DNA of 8,662 nt from Methanolinea sp. SDB (GTDB lineage: Archaea; Halobacteriota; Methanomicrobia; Methanomicrobiales; Methanospirillaceae), in the NCBI GenBank assembly GCA_001412335.1, contig LKUF01000493.1, forward strand, positions 1 to 8,662, written 5' to 3'. Position numbers and translations under genes: made by a program. Each line of letters begins with the position of its first letter. Positions within the stretch are counted from its first letter, which is position 1. The notes under the pieces were generated by a model. The model was not told where the DNA came from and did not search any database. It was given only the letters and a program-made list of their open reading frames with translations. This document shows positions 1-7,038 of this stretch, one piece after another.

Positions 1-415
1 CGGGCGAGGTGGGGATCGTGCATATCACGTCGCTTCTCTCGACCTCACGGTTATTCAGCCCCCAATTCTCTCTTCCAAAGAGGATTGAGACCCGTCCGTC
101 GATCTCCTTTACGAGTTCCCTGATCTCCTCCGGCGAATAGTAGGGCATCCGCATGGAATGGCAGACCGACTTGCTCACCTCTCCGGTGGTGGCGATGACC
201 ATGTCGCTCCTTGAAAAGACCTCTTCAAGTGAGAGCACCTCTGCCGAGCGGAGCACGTCCTGCGCATGTGCCGCCCGGGCCTCCCCATCCTCGCCGATCG
301 GGCAGGGATCGACCAGCACCAGGTTGGAAAATCCAAAATTCTTCATCACCCTGGCAGAGAACCCGATGTTTCCATCGTAGAGGGGGCTTACCAGGACTAT
401 ATCTATCCGGGGCAT
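1..415 (-). CDS. trmJ: tRNA 2'-O-methyltransferase of the TrmJ/SpoU (TrmH family group 1) type, 3' end cut by window edge
   Basis: The first 138 residues are present and the C-terminus lies beyond position 1. The family are SPOUT-fold, SAM-dependent enzymes; TrmJ members methylate the ribose of tRNA nucleotide 32. Visible hallmarks are SpoU motif 1 at residues 15-28 (GNIGFSARVMKNFG, with Asn16 and Arg22), a VLVDP strand at 33-37, and motif 2 at 111-129 (ILFGRENWGL followed by NNREVERSD). The third motif, of the NLSHA type, should lie just past the edge. The start is the ATG at 413-415, 16 bp after the stop of the ether-lipid synthase gene, so it is probably the last visible gene of the operon. 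No good Shine-Dalgarno site precedes it; only a weak AGGT lies 19-22 bp upstream, and a run of seven T directly abuts the start codon. The family is clear; the position-32 specificity is inferred from the family and cannot be proved from this fragment. Confidence 0.9.
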   Translation of the reverse strand, partial: MPRIDIVLVSPLYDGNIGFSARVMKNFGFSNLVLVDPCPIGEDGEARAAHAQDVLRSAEVLSLEEVFSRSDMVIATTGEVSKSVCHSMRMPYYSPEEIRELVKEIDGRVSILFGRENWGLNNREVERSDVICTIPTSP

Positions 416-422
416 AAAAAAA
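416..422 (-). terminator. T7 run between the ether-lipid synthase gene and trmJ; possible weak archaeal termination/attenuation signal
   Basis: Read on the minus strand, seven T residues follow a CCCCG and end directly before the ATG of trmJ. Archaeal RNA polymerase can terminate at U-tracts without a strong hairpin, so partial termination here could lower trmJ expression relative to upstream genes. No convincing hairpin precedes the run, and seven T is short, so this may be only an AT-rich leader. Confidence 0.2.
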
Positions 423-431
423 CGGGGAATC

Positions 432-1118
432 TTACCTGACCGCCAATACTGTGGCCTTCAGAAGATCGATACCTTTCTCGTACACGGCATTTCCGACGAC
501 GATGGTATCCGCAAACTTTGCCATCTCCTCCGCCCTCTCGGGCGAGTCGATACCGCCGCCATAGTAGAGGTGGGCGGAGTCGAGTGCCCTGCAGGCGGAT
601 TCGACGATGGCCGGATCGCCGTAGGTGCCACTGTACTCGATATAGATGATTGGAAAGTGGAAGTACTGCTCCGCAACCTCGGAATAGGCCGCGACCTGGG
701 ACGCCGAGAGGCCGCATTCCGCCCTGGTCACTCTTCCGACCGATGAAGCAGGATTCAGAACGATGTACGCCTCCGGCACCACGCGTTTCCAGTCAACGCA
801 CTGCTGTGAAACCCACTCCCGGTGTTTTCCGACAATCCACCTGACATCAGGCGTATTCAGGACGCTCGGGACAAACAGGAGATCCACGCCGTCAAAGATG
901 ACTGCCTCGGGGCCGGCGGGCTCCACGACAAGAGGGAGGCCATATTCGGCGACTTGTGCGAGCAGCTGTCCCATGTTCTCACGTGTGACGTTCAACGTCC
1001 CGGAGAGCATCAGGGCGTCAGTACCGCTGGTGACGATACCGGCGATCTCGTCTGCCGTAAGGTTCTTGTCAGGGTCGAGCTTTGTGACGTGGACCCAGCT
1101 TTGCCATTTTGTGTTCAT
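432..1118 (-). CDS. Geranylgeranylglyceryl phosphate synthase (GGGPS, group I; PcrB-like TIM barrel)
   Basis: A 228-residue protein of normal family length. It joins geranylgeranyl diphosphate to sn-glycerol-1-phosphate, the first ether bond of archaeal membrane lipids, in the cytoplasm or at the membrane face. Visible motifs are HVTKLDPDK at 10-18 (Asp15 is the expected Mg2+ ligand), LMLSGTLNVT at 37-46, VVEPAGP at 64-70, FVPSVLN at 82-88, YIEYSGTYGDP at 159-169 (group I signature), LYYGGGI at 184-190 (phosphate-binding loop) and VVGNAVYEKGID at 207-218. The ATG at 1116-1118 is preceded by GGAAGGAT, a plausible ribosome binding site, and lies 30 bp after the topA stop. The next gene, trmJ, begins 16 bp downstream. 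Bacterial PcrB relatives share the fold and use heptaprenyl diphosphate, but the archaeal context and close match to group I archaeal enzymes favour GGGPS. Confidence 0.95.
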   Translation of the reverse strand: MNTKWQSWVHVTKLDPDKNLTADEIAGIVTSGTDALMLSGTLNVTRENMGQLLAQVAEYGLPLVVEPAGPEAVIFDGVDLLFVPSVLNTPDVRWIVGKHREWVSQQCVDWKRVVPEAYIVLNPASSVGRVTRAECGLSASQVAAYSEVAEQYFHFPIIYIEYSGTYGDPAIVESACRALDSAHLYYGGGIDSPERAEEMAKFADTIVVGNAVYEKGIDLLKATVLAVR

Positions 1119-1148
1119 ATCCTTCCAATCCTCGCAGTCTTTTCCGAT

Positions 1149-3968
1149 CTATGTCAAGTTTTTCCGGGCGATCTCCTGGAACTCCCTGATCTTTTCGGCC
1201 GGAATGCCTGACTTATGGGAGATCTCGTTCGCATCTGCCCCGAGGAGCTGTTTTGGCTCGATTATCCCTGCCGAGAGGAGTCTCTCGTACATGGTCTCAC
1301 CGACCCCCCTGATCGCGAGAAGTGCCTCTTTCCCCCTCTCTACCCTGTTTTTCGGGTATTTCTCGGGTAGGTCTCTTCCGAGAGCCTGTGCAACTGTCTC
1401 GACGTGCCGGTAGACGGTGTCGGGACCGACACCGGATATGGCGGAGATGTAGACATAGGGATAGTCGAGGAGATCCGAAGGGCCAATGATCCCTGCAGCC
1501 TGGTATTTTTTCAGACTTACCGCAGGTATCCCGATCTCCTTAAATTCCCTGTTTGCGCGGAGTTTTTGTGACTCGGAAAGAAGCGTCTCGGCTTCCTTCT
1601 CACCAACCCCGACACTCTTCAACAGTTTTTTGTCGGCATTGGAGAGATCGGTGATATCATTGATCCCTGCTTCATGCAGTTTCCTGATGACCGAGGCGGG
1701 GCTTCTCCCCCTCCGGGGAGGGAGGTGTTTTCGCACGAATTTCCGGCAGTCCGATCTCCTCCTCAGAAGGTCCAGGACATCATTCGCCTCTGTTCCGATC
1801 TTTTCTGCGACATCAGGCGGCACGTCCAGCACTGCCGAGACCCTGTCCAAAGAACTGTTGGCGAGTTCGGAGACGGTGTAGATGTGGCTGGCATTCAGCG
1901 CATCGAGCATGGGGGCTGACAATGTCGGAATCAGCTTGAGCGTCTCCCTGTTGGAACTGATGTGGTGACAGAGCGGGCAGCCGATGTCCCATGGCCGTGC
2001 TCCCTTGCGGACAAGTCGCACGTGGTGGAGCCCGTGGGTCATGCATACCTGGTCGGTACGGACCGCAAAACCCCAGGCTGTCATGGGCAGGCTGATATTG
2101 AAACTGCAGTCAGGATAGTTGGTGCAGCCGATGAACTGGGTCTGGCCCCGCATGTGCCGGATCCGCAGGTCGTGTCCGCATACCGGGCAGGGCCCAAGCG
2201 TCAGCTCTTCGGCGGTCTGCTCCATTATCTCCGACCCGATCACCTGTTCATGCTCTTCCAGCTGTTCAAAGACCGAGTGGAGCATCTTCCGCGATTCCCT
2301 GACCACGTCCTCACCGCTCCGCGCACGCTCCTTTATCTGTTGCATGTGGGACTCCAGGGTCTGGGTCATGTCGGGCCGGGTTATGGTGTCGGCATGATCC
2401 TCGAGCGAATCGATCACTGCCCGTCCCACGAGAGTCGGTCGAAGCGGTGTTCCTTCCACGTACTTCCGGGATATGAGTTTCTGTATCACCTCGTGCCGGG
2501 TGCTCTTGGTGCCGAGACCGAGCTCCTCCATCTTCTGGATGAGCCTGCTCTGGGTAAAACGCGGTGGCGGCTGTGTCTCTTTCTCCTCGAGGTTCACTTC
2601 GCGTATGGGGAGGTGCTCCCCCTCCTTCATCTTCGGGAGCATGTACTCTGTCGCCTTGCTGTATGGGTAGACCCGCCGCCATCCTGCTTCGACAAGACTG
2701 CCGCCGGTAGCGGTATAGGGTTCGCCGCCGGCATCAAAGATCACCTTCATCGTCATCCACCGGGCGTCCGGGCTCAGGGTGGCAAGGAACCGGCGGACCA
2801 CCAGTTCGTAGATCTTCCAGCGGTCGTCGCCGAGTGATTGCCTGGTTGCGGCTGCTGACGGGTGGATGGGTGGGTGGTCGGTGCTCGATTTCTTTCCCCG
2901 GGTTGGAACCGTCCGGCGGTTGGCGGTAACCCAGGTGACATCGTCGTGGAACTGGGTGTTTTGCAGCGATCTCAATAGTGCTGGAATGTCGAGGGTGGGC
3001 GGATAGACGGTATTGTCGGTTCTGGGGTAGGATATGTACCCGTTCATGTAGAGGTCCTCTGCAAGCCTCATGGCATTCGCAGCCGAGAACCCGAGCCGTG
3101 CCGCCGCAACGATGAAGGATGTGGTATCGAACGGCGTTGGGGCCCGGTCTATCTTGCTCCCTTCTTTTATGGAGGAGACCACGAGAGGCTCGCGTGTCCT
3201 CTCCCGGGCTGCAAGGGCCTCTTCGTGGTCGGTAAAACGCGGGGTCGTATGCCTGGCATCGATCACTTCGCCGGCCTTCTCGGTCTGAAGCGAGAGCTGC
3301 CAGTACTTCTCGGGCACGAACGCCTCGATCTCTTTCTCCCTGTCCACGATCATGGCGAGCGTGGGGCTCTGGACCCTCCCCACCGAGAGGATATTTGCCC
3401 CGCCCCGCCGGGCTGCAAGGCTGATGAACCGGGTGAGTGACGCCCCCCACATGAGGTCTATCACCTGCCTCGTTTCTCCGGCAGATGCGAGATCGAAGTC
3501 GATTCCTGTCGTATGACTGAAAGCCTGCCTGATCTCTTCAGGGGTGATGGCAGAGAACCGCGCCCGGTCAACCGTGACATCCGGGTTCACCGCCCTGACC
3601 AGTTCGTAGGCCTCTTTGCCGATGAGTTCTCCCTCTGTGTCAAAATCTGTCGCAATCGTTACCCGGTCCGACCTCCTGGCCAGTTTCTGGAGCACGTTCA
3701 CGATCTTCTTCTCGGTTGGGATCTTTACCGTGGGAGCGTCTATCAGGCTTCGCGGTGTCTTCTCCGTGCTTCTCCAGTTGGAATAGCCCCTGACAAAGTC
3801 CACCTCCACGACGTGACCCCGCAGCCCGACCACGGTCTGGTCATCAAAGTGGTAACTGGATATTCCCCCGTCACGGGTCTCCTTTACTTTATCGTCTCCT
3901 GCAAGGATGTTGGCGATTCTCCGCGCGGATATGTTTTTTTCTGCCACGATGAGGTGCATGCCGTTCAC
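1149..3968 (-). CDS. topA: DNA topoisomerase I (type IA) with C-terminal zinc ribbons and a helix-hairpin-helix tail
   Basis: A 939-residue type IA topoisomerase, which relaxes negatively supercoiled DNA by passing a strand through a transient single-strand break. The N-terminal TOPRIM domain shows Glu10 (LIVAEKN) and the metal-binding DFDTE at 108-112. The core continues with SVGRVQSPTL (195-204), and the catalytic tyrosine is Tyr314 in GYISYPRTDN (codon at 3027-3029). A four-cysteine zinc ribbon lies at 594-621 (Cys594, 597, 615, 621). A second candidate site follows at Cys642, His645, Cys664 and Cys667. Residues about 675-939 are a tail with three clear GVG hairpins (785-788, 845-848, 887-890) plus degenerate copies, expected to bind DNA. 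The start used is a GTG overlapping the gatB stop by 4 bp (GTGA). An ATG three codons later (3959) gives MHLIVAEKN and is equally plausible; an AGGGGG lies 3 bp before the GTG and 12 bp before the ATG. There is no helicase domain, so it is not a reverse gyrase. Confidence 0.96.
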   Translation of the reverse strand: MNGMHLIVAEKNISARRIANILAGDDKVKETRDGGISSYHFDDQTVVGLRGHVVEVDFVRGYSNWRSTEKTPRSLIDAPTVKIPTEKKIVNVLQKLARRSDRVTIATDFDTEGELIGKEAYELVRAVNPDVTVDRARFSAITPEEIRQAFSHTTGIDFDLASAGETRQVIDLMWGASLTRFISLAARRGGANILSVGRVQSPTLAMIVDREKEIEAFVPEKYWQLSLQTEKAGEVIDARHTTPRFTDHEEALAARERTREPLVVSSIKEGSKIDRAPTPFDTTSFIVAAARLGFSAANAMRLAEDLYMNGYISYPRTDNTVYPPTLDIPALLRSLQNTQFHDDVTWVTANRRTVPTRGKKSSTDHPPIHPSAAATRQSLGDDRWKIYELVVRRFLATLSPDARWMTMKVIFDAGGEPYTATGGSLVEAGWRRVYPYSKATEYMLPKMKEGEHLPIREVNLEEKETQPPPRFTQSRLIQKMEELGLGTKSTRHEVIQKLISRKYVEGTPLRPTLVGRAVIDSLEDHADTITRPDMTQTLESHMQQIKERARSGEDVVRESRKMLHSVFEQLEEHEQVIGSEIMEQTAEELTLGPCPVCGHDLRIRHMRGQTQFIGCTNYPDCSFNISLPMTAWGFAVRTDQVCMTHGLHHVRLVRKGARPWDIGCPLCHHISSNRETLKLIPTLSAPMLDALNASHIYTVSELANSSLDRVSAVLDVPPDVAEKIGTEANDVLDLLRRRSDCRKFVRKHLPPRRGRSPASVIRKLHEAGINDITDLSNADKKLLKSVGVGEKEAETLLSESQKLRANREFKEIGIPAVSLKKYQAAGIIGPSDLLDYPYVYISAISGVGPDTVYRHVETVAQALGRDLPEKYPKNRVERGKEALLAIRGVGETMYERLLSAGIIEPKQLLGADANEISHKSGIPAEKIREFQEIARKNLT

Positions 3969-5470
3969 GTTCCCCCTGGCGGAAGGATCTCGCGCAAGCG
4001 CCGGTTGACGTCGCCCGGATCAACTCTGCCACGAGTCTTTCGCATCACCTGGCCGACCAGGAAGTTCAAAGCCTCCTTCCTGCCATTATGGAAGTCTTCA
4101 ACTGCCTGGGGATGCTCCCGCATCACCTCTTCGATAACTGCGTCAAGCCCGTCATCTGCAGTCTTTGCCAGGTTGAGCCGGGCCACGCACGATGAGGGGG
4201 CTTCGCACTGGCATCCTTCTGCAAGCTGGTCGAGGATGACACGGAGTACCTCGACTGCGCTCTTGTCGGTGATCACATCCTCCTTTAGCATCTGGAGGAG
4301 CTCGATGAAATGCGAGGGGGAAACCTTCGCGATATTCATGTCACGGTAGTTCAACTCCCCGAGCAGGGTATCGGCAACCCACGTGGCGGCTATCCGTGGA
4401 TCGACCGCTGCAACCTTCTCGTAGAATTCTGCGACCCGGAGGTCACCTGTCAGGGTCCGTGCATGGTTGTACGAGCACCCGTACTCATCCATGAACCGGT
4501 TTTGGCGTGCATCAGGCAGCTCGGGGAGGACGATCCTTTCGCACCAGTCGCTGACCCGCAGCGGGACAAGGTCGGGTTCTGGGAAGTAGCGGTAATCCTG
4601 TTCCATCTCCTTGCTCCGGGAGGCGGTGGTCACTCCCCGTGTCTCCACGAAATGCCTGGTGGCCGTCTCGAGCCTCTGTCCCCTCCGGATCAGGTTCTTC
4701 TGCCTGGTGATCTCGAAGGTCAGCGCTTTCTCCACACCCTTGTACGAAGAGATGTTCTTGACCTCGGTCCTGCCCCGGCCCTCCATGCCTTTTCCGTGCG
4801 CTTCAAACCATCCCCTCGGCTGGATCGAGATGTTGGCATCCACGCGAAGGGACCCCTCTTTCTCGCTGTCGAATACGCCGAGGTATTCCAGGGTGGCCCG
4901 GAGCTTGTTCAAGAACCTCCTTGCCTCCTTCGGGGACCTGATATCAGGTTCGGTCACCATCTCGATCAGGGGAATACCTGCCCGGTTGTAGTCGACGAGG
5001 GTGTACTTGGGCCGGTCGGCACCGCCCTTGTGGACAAGCCTGCCAGGGTCCTCCTCCATGTGCACCCGCGTTATCCTGACGGTCTTCTCCCCGTCGTCGC
5101 CCTCGATCCTGAGCCATCCTTCCACGGCAAGCGGCTTGTCGTACTGGCTTATCTGGAATCCCTTGTTCAGGTCAGGGTAGAAGTAGTTCTTCCGCGAGAA
5201 CTCGGACTCCTCGAGTACCCGGCAGTTCAGGGCCTTGGCGACTTTGAGGGCAAATTCCACGGCTTTGCGGTTGACTGCAGGAAGGCTTCCCGGAAGGCCA
5301 AGGCATATGGGACAGACATGGGTATTCGGCCCGTCGTCCCGGTAATCGGTCGAGCAGCCGCAGAAGAGCTTGGTCTTCGTGTCGAGCTGGCAGTGGACTT
5401 CGAGACCGATGATGACCTCTTCGTCCCCCTCAACCGCCTGGAACGCAGGTGATCCGGAGACCGAGCTCAT
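3965..5470 (-). CDS. gatB: Aspartyl/glutamyl-tRNA amidotransferase subunit B
   Basis: A 501-residue GatB, the kinase/tRNA-binding subunit of GatCAB. It activates Asp-tRNA(Asn) (or Glu-tRNA(Gln)) with ATP and transfers ammonia delivered by GatA. Visible signatures are GLEVHCQL at 22-29, FYPDLNKGFQISQYD at 97-111, EEDPGR at 139-144, YNRAGIPLIEMVTEPD at 161-176 and the RVDANISI segment at 209-216. Cys37, Cys39, Cys53 and Cys56 match the four-cysteine zinc site of zinc-binding GatB proteins. The C-terminal YqeY-like tail domain, which contacts tRNA, ends with LVGQVMRKTRGRVDP at 471-485. The ATG at 5468-5470 overlaps the gatA stop in ATGA, and an AAGGGGTG lies a few bases upstream. Its own TGA overlaps the topA GTG start. 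Archaea usually make Gln-tRNA with GatDE, so the in vivo target is more likely Asn-tRNA, but that depends on the rest of the genome. Confidence 0.97.
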   Translation of the reverse strand: MSSVSGSPAFQAVEGDEEVIIGLEVHCQLDTKTKLFCGCSTDYRDDGPNTHVCPICLGLPGSLPAVNRKAVEFALKVAKALNCRVLEESEFSRKNYFYPDLNKGFQISQYDKPLAVEGWLRIEGDDGEKTVRITRVHMEEDPGRLVHKGGADRPKYTLVDYNRAGIPLIEMVTEPDIRSPKEARRFLNKLRATLEYLGVFDSEKEGSLRVDANISIQPRGWFEAHGKGMEGRGRTEVKNISSYKGVEKALTFEITRQKNLIRRGQRLETATRHFVETRGVTTASRSKEMEQDYRYFPEPDLVPLRVSDWCERIVLPELPDARQNRFMDEYGCSYNHARTLTGDLRVAEFYEKVAAVDPRIAATWVADTLLGELNYRDMNIAKVSPSHFIELLQMLKEDVITDKSAVEVLRVILDQLAEGCQCEAPSSCVARLNLAKTADDGLDAVIEEVMREHPQAVEDFHNGRKEALNFLVGQVMRKTRGRVDPGDVNRRLREILPPGGT

Positions 5471-6765
5471 GCCGACACCCCTTCTTCAAAGGCATACGCA
5501 ACATCGATCACCCGCTCGTCCGCACACCACCGCCCCATGATCTGGAGTCCGACCGGCATCCCGTCCACCTTTCCGCAGGGGACCGAGATTGCCGGGACGC
5601 CCGCAAGGTTTGCCGGAACAGTGAGAATGTCGGATAGATACATGGAGAGGGGATCACTCTTTTCACCGAGCCGGAAGGCGATGGTGGGCATGGTTGGCCC
5701 GGCAAGCACGTCCACCTCCGAAAAGAGGCGTGAAAAGTCTGCTGCCACGTTCCGGCGGGCGGACTGGGCCTTGGCATAATATTTCCCGTAATACCCGGAA
5801 GAGAGGGCGAACGTCCCGAGCATCACCCGCCTTCTGACCTCCTTGCCGAAGCCATCGCGTCTCCGCTCCTGGAACGATTCGTGCCACTGTTTCTTTGGAT
5901 CGGCAGGAGGGCCGTACCTGACGCCGTCGAAGCGGGCAAGGTTCGAGCTCGCCTCGCTCATGCAGGTGACATAGTACGCGGCGAGGGCATAGTCCATGCT
6001 TGGCATCCGGCAGGTGATGATCTCTGCCCCGAGTCTCTCAAGGAGCGAGATCCCCTCCCACACCGTGGACGCGACCCGCGGGTCCACCCCCTTGCCGAAG
6101 TATTCTTCAGGGACTCCGACCTTCAGGCCGTGGATGTCGGGGTCAGGGGTATGGGTGTATGGAGCGATTATCGATGTCGAGTCACGGGGGTCATGACAAG
6201 TGAGGACTCCCATCAGGAGGGATATATCAGGGACGTTTGCCGCCATCGGTCCAATCTGTTCGAGAGAGTTGGCATAGGCTACCAGCCCGTAGCGCGAGAC
6301 ACGGCCGTACGTCGGTTTCATCCCGACAATGCCGCAGAATGCCGCCGGGCAGCGGATGGATCCGCCCGTATCGGTCCCAAGCGCCATCCGGACCATCCCT
6401 GATGCAACGGCGGCGGCACTCCCGCCGGATGAGCCTCCGGGAACTCTCTCCCTGTCAGCCGGGTTCAGCGTGGGCCCGTAGGCGGAGTTCTCGGTCGTCG
6501 TCCCCATGCCGAACTCGTCCATGTTGGTCTTTCCAAGGATCGCCGCCCCTTCAGCCCTGAGAAGCTCTACAACATGCGCATCATAGGGCGGGACATAGCC
6601 TTCCAGTATCTTCGACCCGCACGTGGTTTGAATACCCTTTGTCGAGATGTTGTCCTTGACGGCGATGGAGACACCTGCAAGCTTCCCGTCACCGTATTCT
6701 GCCTCTGGTATCCTGGTGATGAAGGCATTGCACGGATCGGGAGCCGAAAATGCAAAAATCCCCAT
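5467..6765 (-). CDS. gatA: Aspartyl/glutamyl-tRNA amidotransferase subunit A (short N-terminus)
   Basis: A 432-residue amidase-signature protein, the glutaminase subunit of GatCAB that releases ammonia from glutamine for GatB. The Ser-cisSer-Lys triad is intact: Lys37 (AVKDN), Ser112 (in GGSSGGS) and Ser136 (in DTGGSIR). The spacing of 75 and 24 residues equals that recalled for bacterial GatA (Lys79, Ser154, Ser178). GMKPTYGRVSRYG follows at 148-160. The protein is therefore complete in its catalytic part but about 42 residues shorter at the N-terminus than bacterial GatA (about 485 aa). The start cannot be moved upstream: the same frame has a TGA at 6793-6795 and no start codon between. The ATG shares one base with the gatC stop (TAATG), and a good Shine-Dalgarno sequence lies just before it, so start and coupling are well supported. 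Confidence 0.97.
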   Translation of the reverse strand: MGIFAFSAPDPCNAFITRIPEAEYGDGKLAGVSIAVKDNISTKGIQTTCGSKILEGYVPPYDAHVVELLRAEGAAILGKTNMDEFGMGTTTENSAYGPTLNPADRERVPGGSSGGSAAAVASGMVRMALGTDTGGSIRCPAAFCGIVGMKPTYGRVSRYGLVAYANSLEQIGPMAANVPDISLLMGVLTCHDPRDSTSIIAPYTHTPDPDIHGLKVGVPEEYFGKGVDPRVASTVWEGISLLERLGAEIITCRMPSMDYALAAYYVTCMSEASSNLARFDGVRYGPPADPKKQWHESFQERRRDGFGKEVRRRVMLGTFALSSGYYGKYYAKAQSARRNVAADFSRLFSEVDVLAGPTMPTIAFRLGEKSDPLSMYLSDILTVPANLAGVPAISVPCGKVDGMPVGLQIMGRWCADERVIDVAYAFEEGVSA

Positions 6766-7034
6766 TACATCACCCTCGGCGCCCTGAAAAAGTCATCTTC
6801 CGTCTCTCCCGCATTGCCGAGAATCTCGTCGGGGGGCAATGACGGGACCACCTCGTCATCACGGAATACATTGTATAAGCCCGTCTCTGCACCGGCGCCT
6901 GCCTCCACCTGGTCCAGTATATCGAAGTAATCGAGAATATCATTGAACTGGCCGGTAAATTCATCCAGTTCCTCTCTTGTAATCCCGATGTCGGCAAGTT
7001 CCGCGATATGCAAAACGTCCCTCTCTGATATCAT
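6765..7034 (-). CDS. gatC: Aspartyl/glutamyl-tRNA amidotransferase subunit C
   Basis: An 89-residue GatC when started at the ATG at 7032-7034 (MISERDVLHIAELADI), which matches the usual GatC beginning. GatC stabilises the GatA-GatB interface by wrapping around both. The protein has the expected N-terminal helical part followed by the extended C-terminal segment: NVFRDDE in the middle and an ending of PDEILGNAGETEDDFFRAPRVM type, the family hallmark. A TTG at 7050-7052 would add six residues (MVGDKN) and overlap the preceding gene by 14 bp, but it has no Shine-Dalgarno sequence and the family does not need the extension. With the ATG start the gap to the upstream asparagine-synthase-like gene is 4 bp. 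The stop TAA shares its last A with the gatA start. The family call is firm; only the exact start is open. Confidence 0.93.
   Translation of the reverse strand: MISERDVLHIAELADIGITREELDEFTGQFNDILDYFDILDQVEAGAGAETGLYNVFRDDEVVPSLPPDEILGNAGETEDDFFRAPRVM
6769..6777 (-). promoter_or_regulatory. Ribosome binding site of gatA inside the end of gatC
   Basis: On the minus strand GAGGGTGAT lies 3 bp before the gatA ATG and closely matches the complement of the archaeal 16S 3' end (GGAGGTGAT). It overlaps the last codons of gatC, which fits translational coupling, and it fixes the unusually late gatA start. Confidence 0.7.
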
Positions 7035-7038
7035 GTTT

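Noticed and set aside
763..1413. Plus-strand open frame (216 codons) across the lipid synthase/topA junction
   Set aside because: It overlaps two firmly identified genes on the other strand, and its Ser/Pro-rich translation shows no domain.
1690..1735. GC-rich near-palindrome (CTCCCCCTCCGGGGAG) that might be a hairpin terminator
   Set aside because: It falls inside the topA coding region, encodes the PPRRGRS linker and has no U-tract after it, so codon composition explains it.
1962..2837. Plus-strand open frame (291 codons) opposite topA
   Set aside because: It is antisense to the topA core and zinc region, is rich in His/Leu/Pro as expected for a complement shadow, and has no ribosome binding site or family motif.
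4310..5452. Long plus-strand open frame (380 codons) opposite gatB
   Set aside because: It lies wholly antisense to a gene with every GatB signature, and its translation shows no recognisable motif. Such frames are common opposite GC-rich coding sequence.
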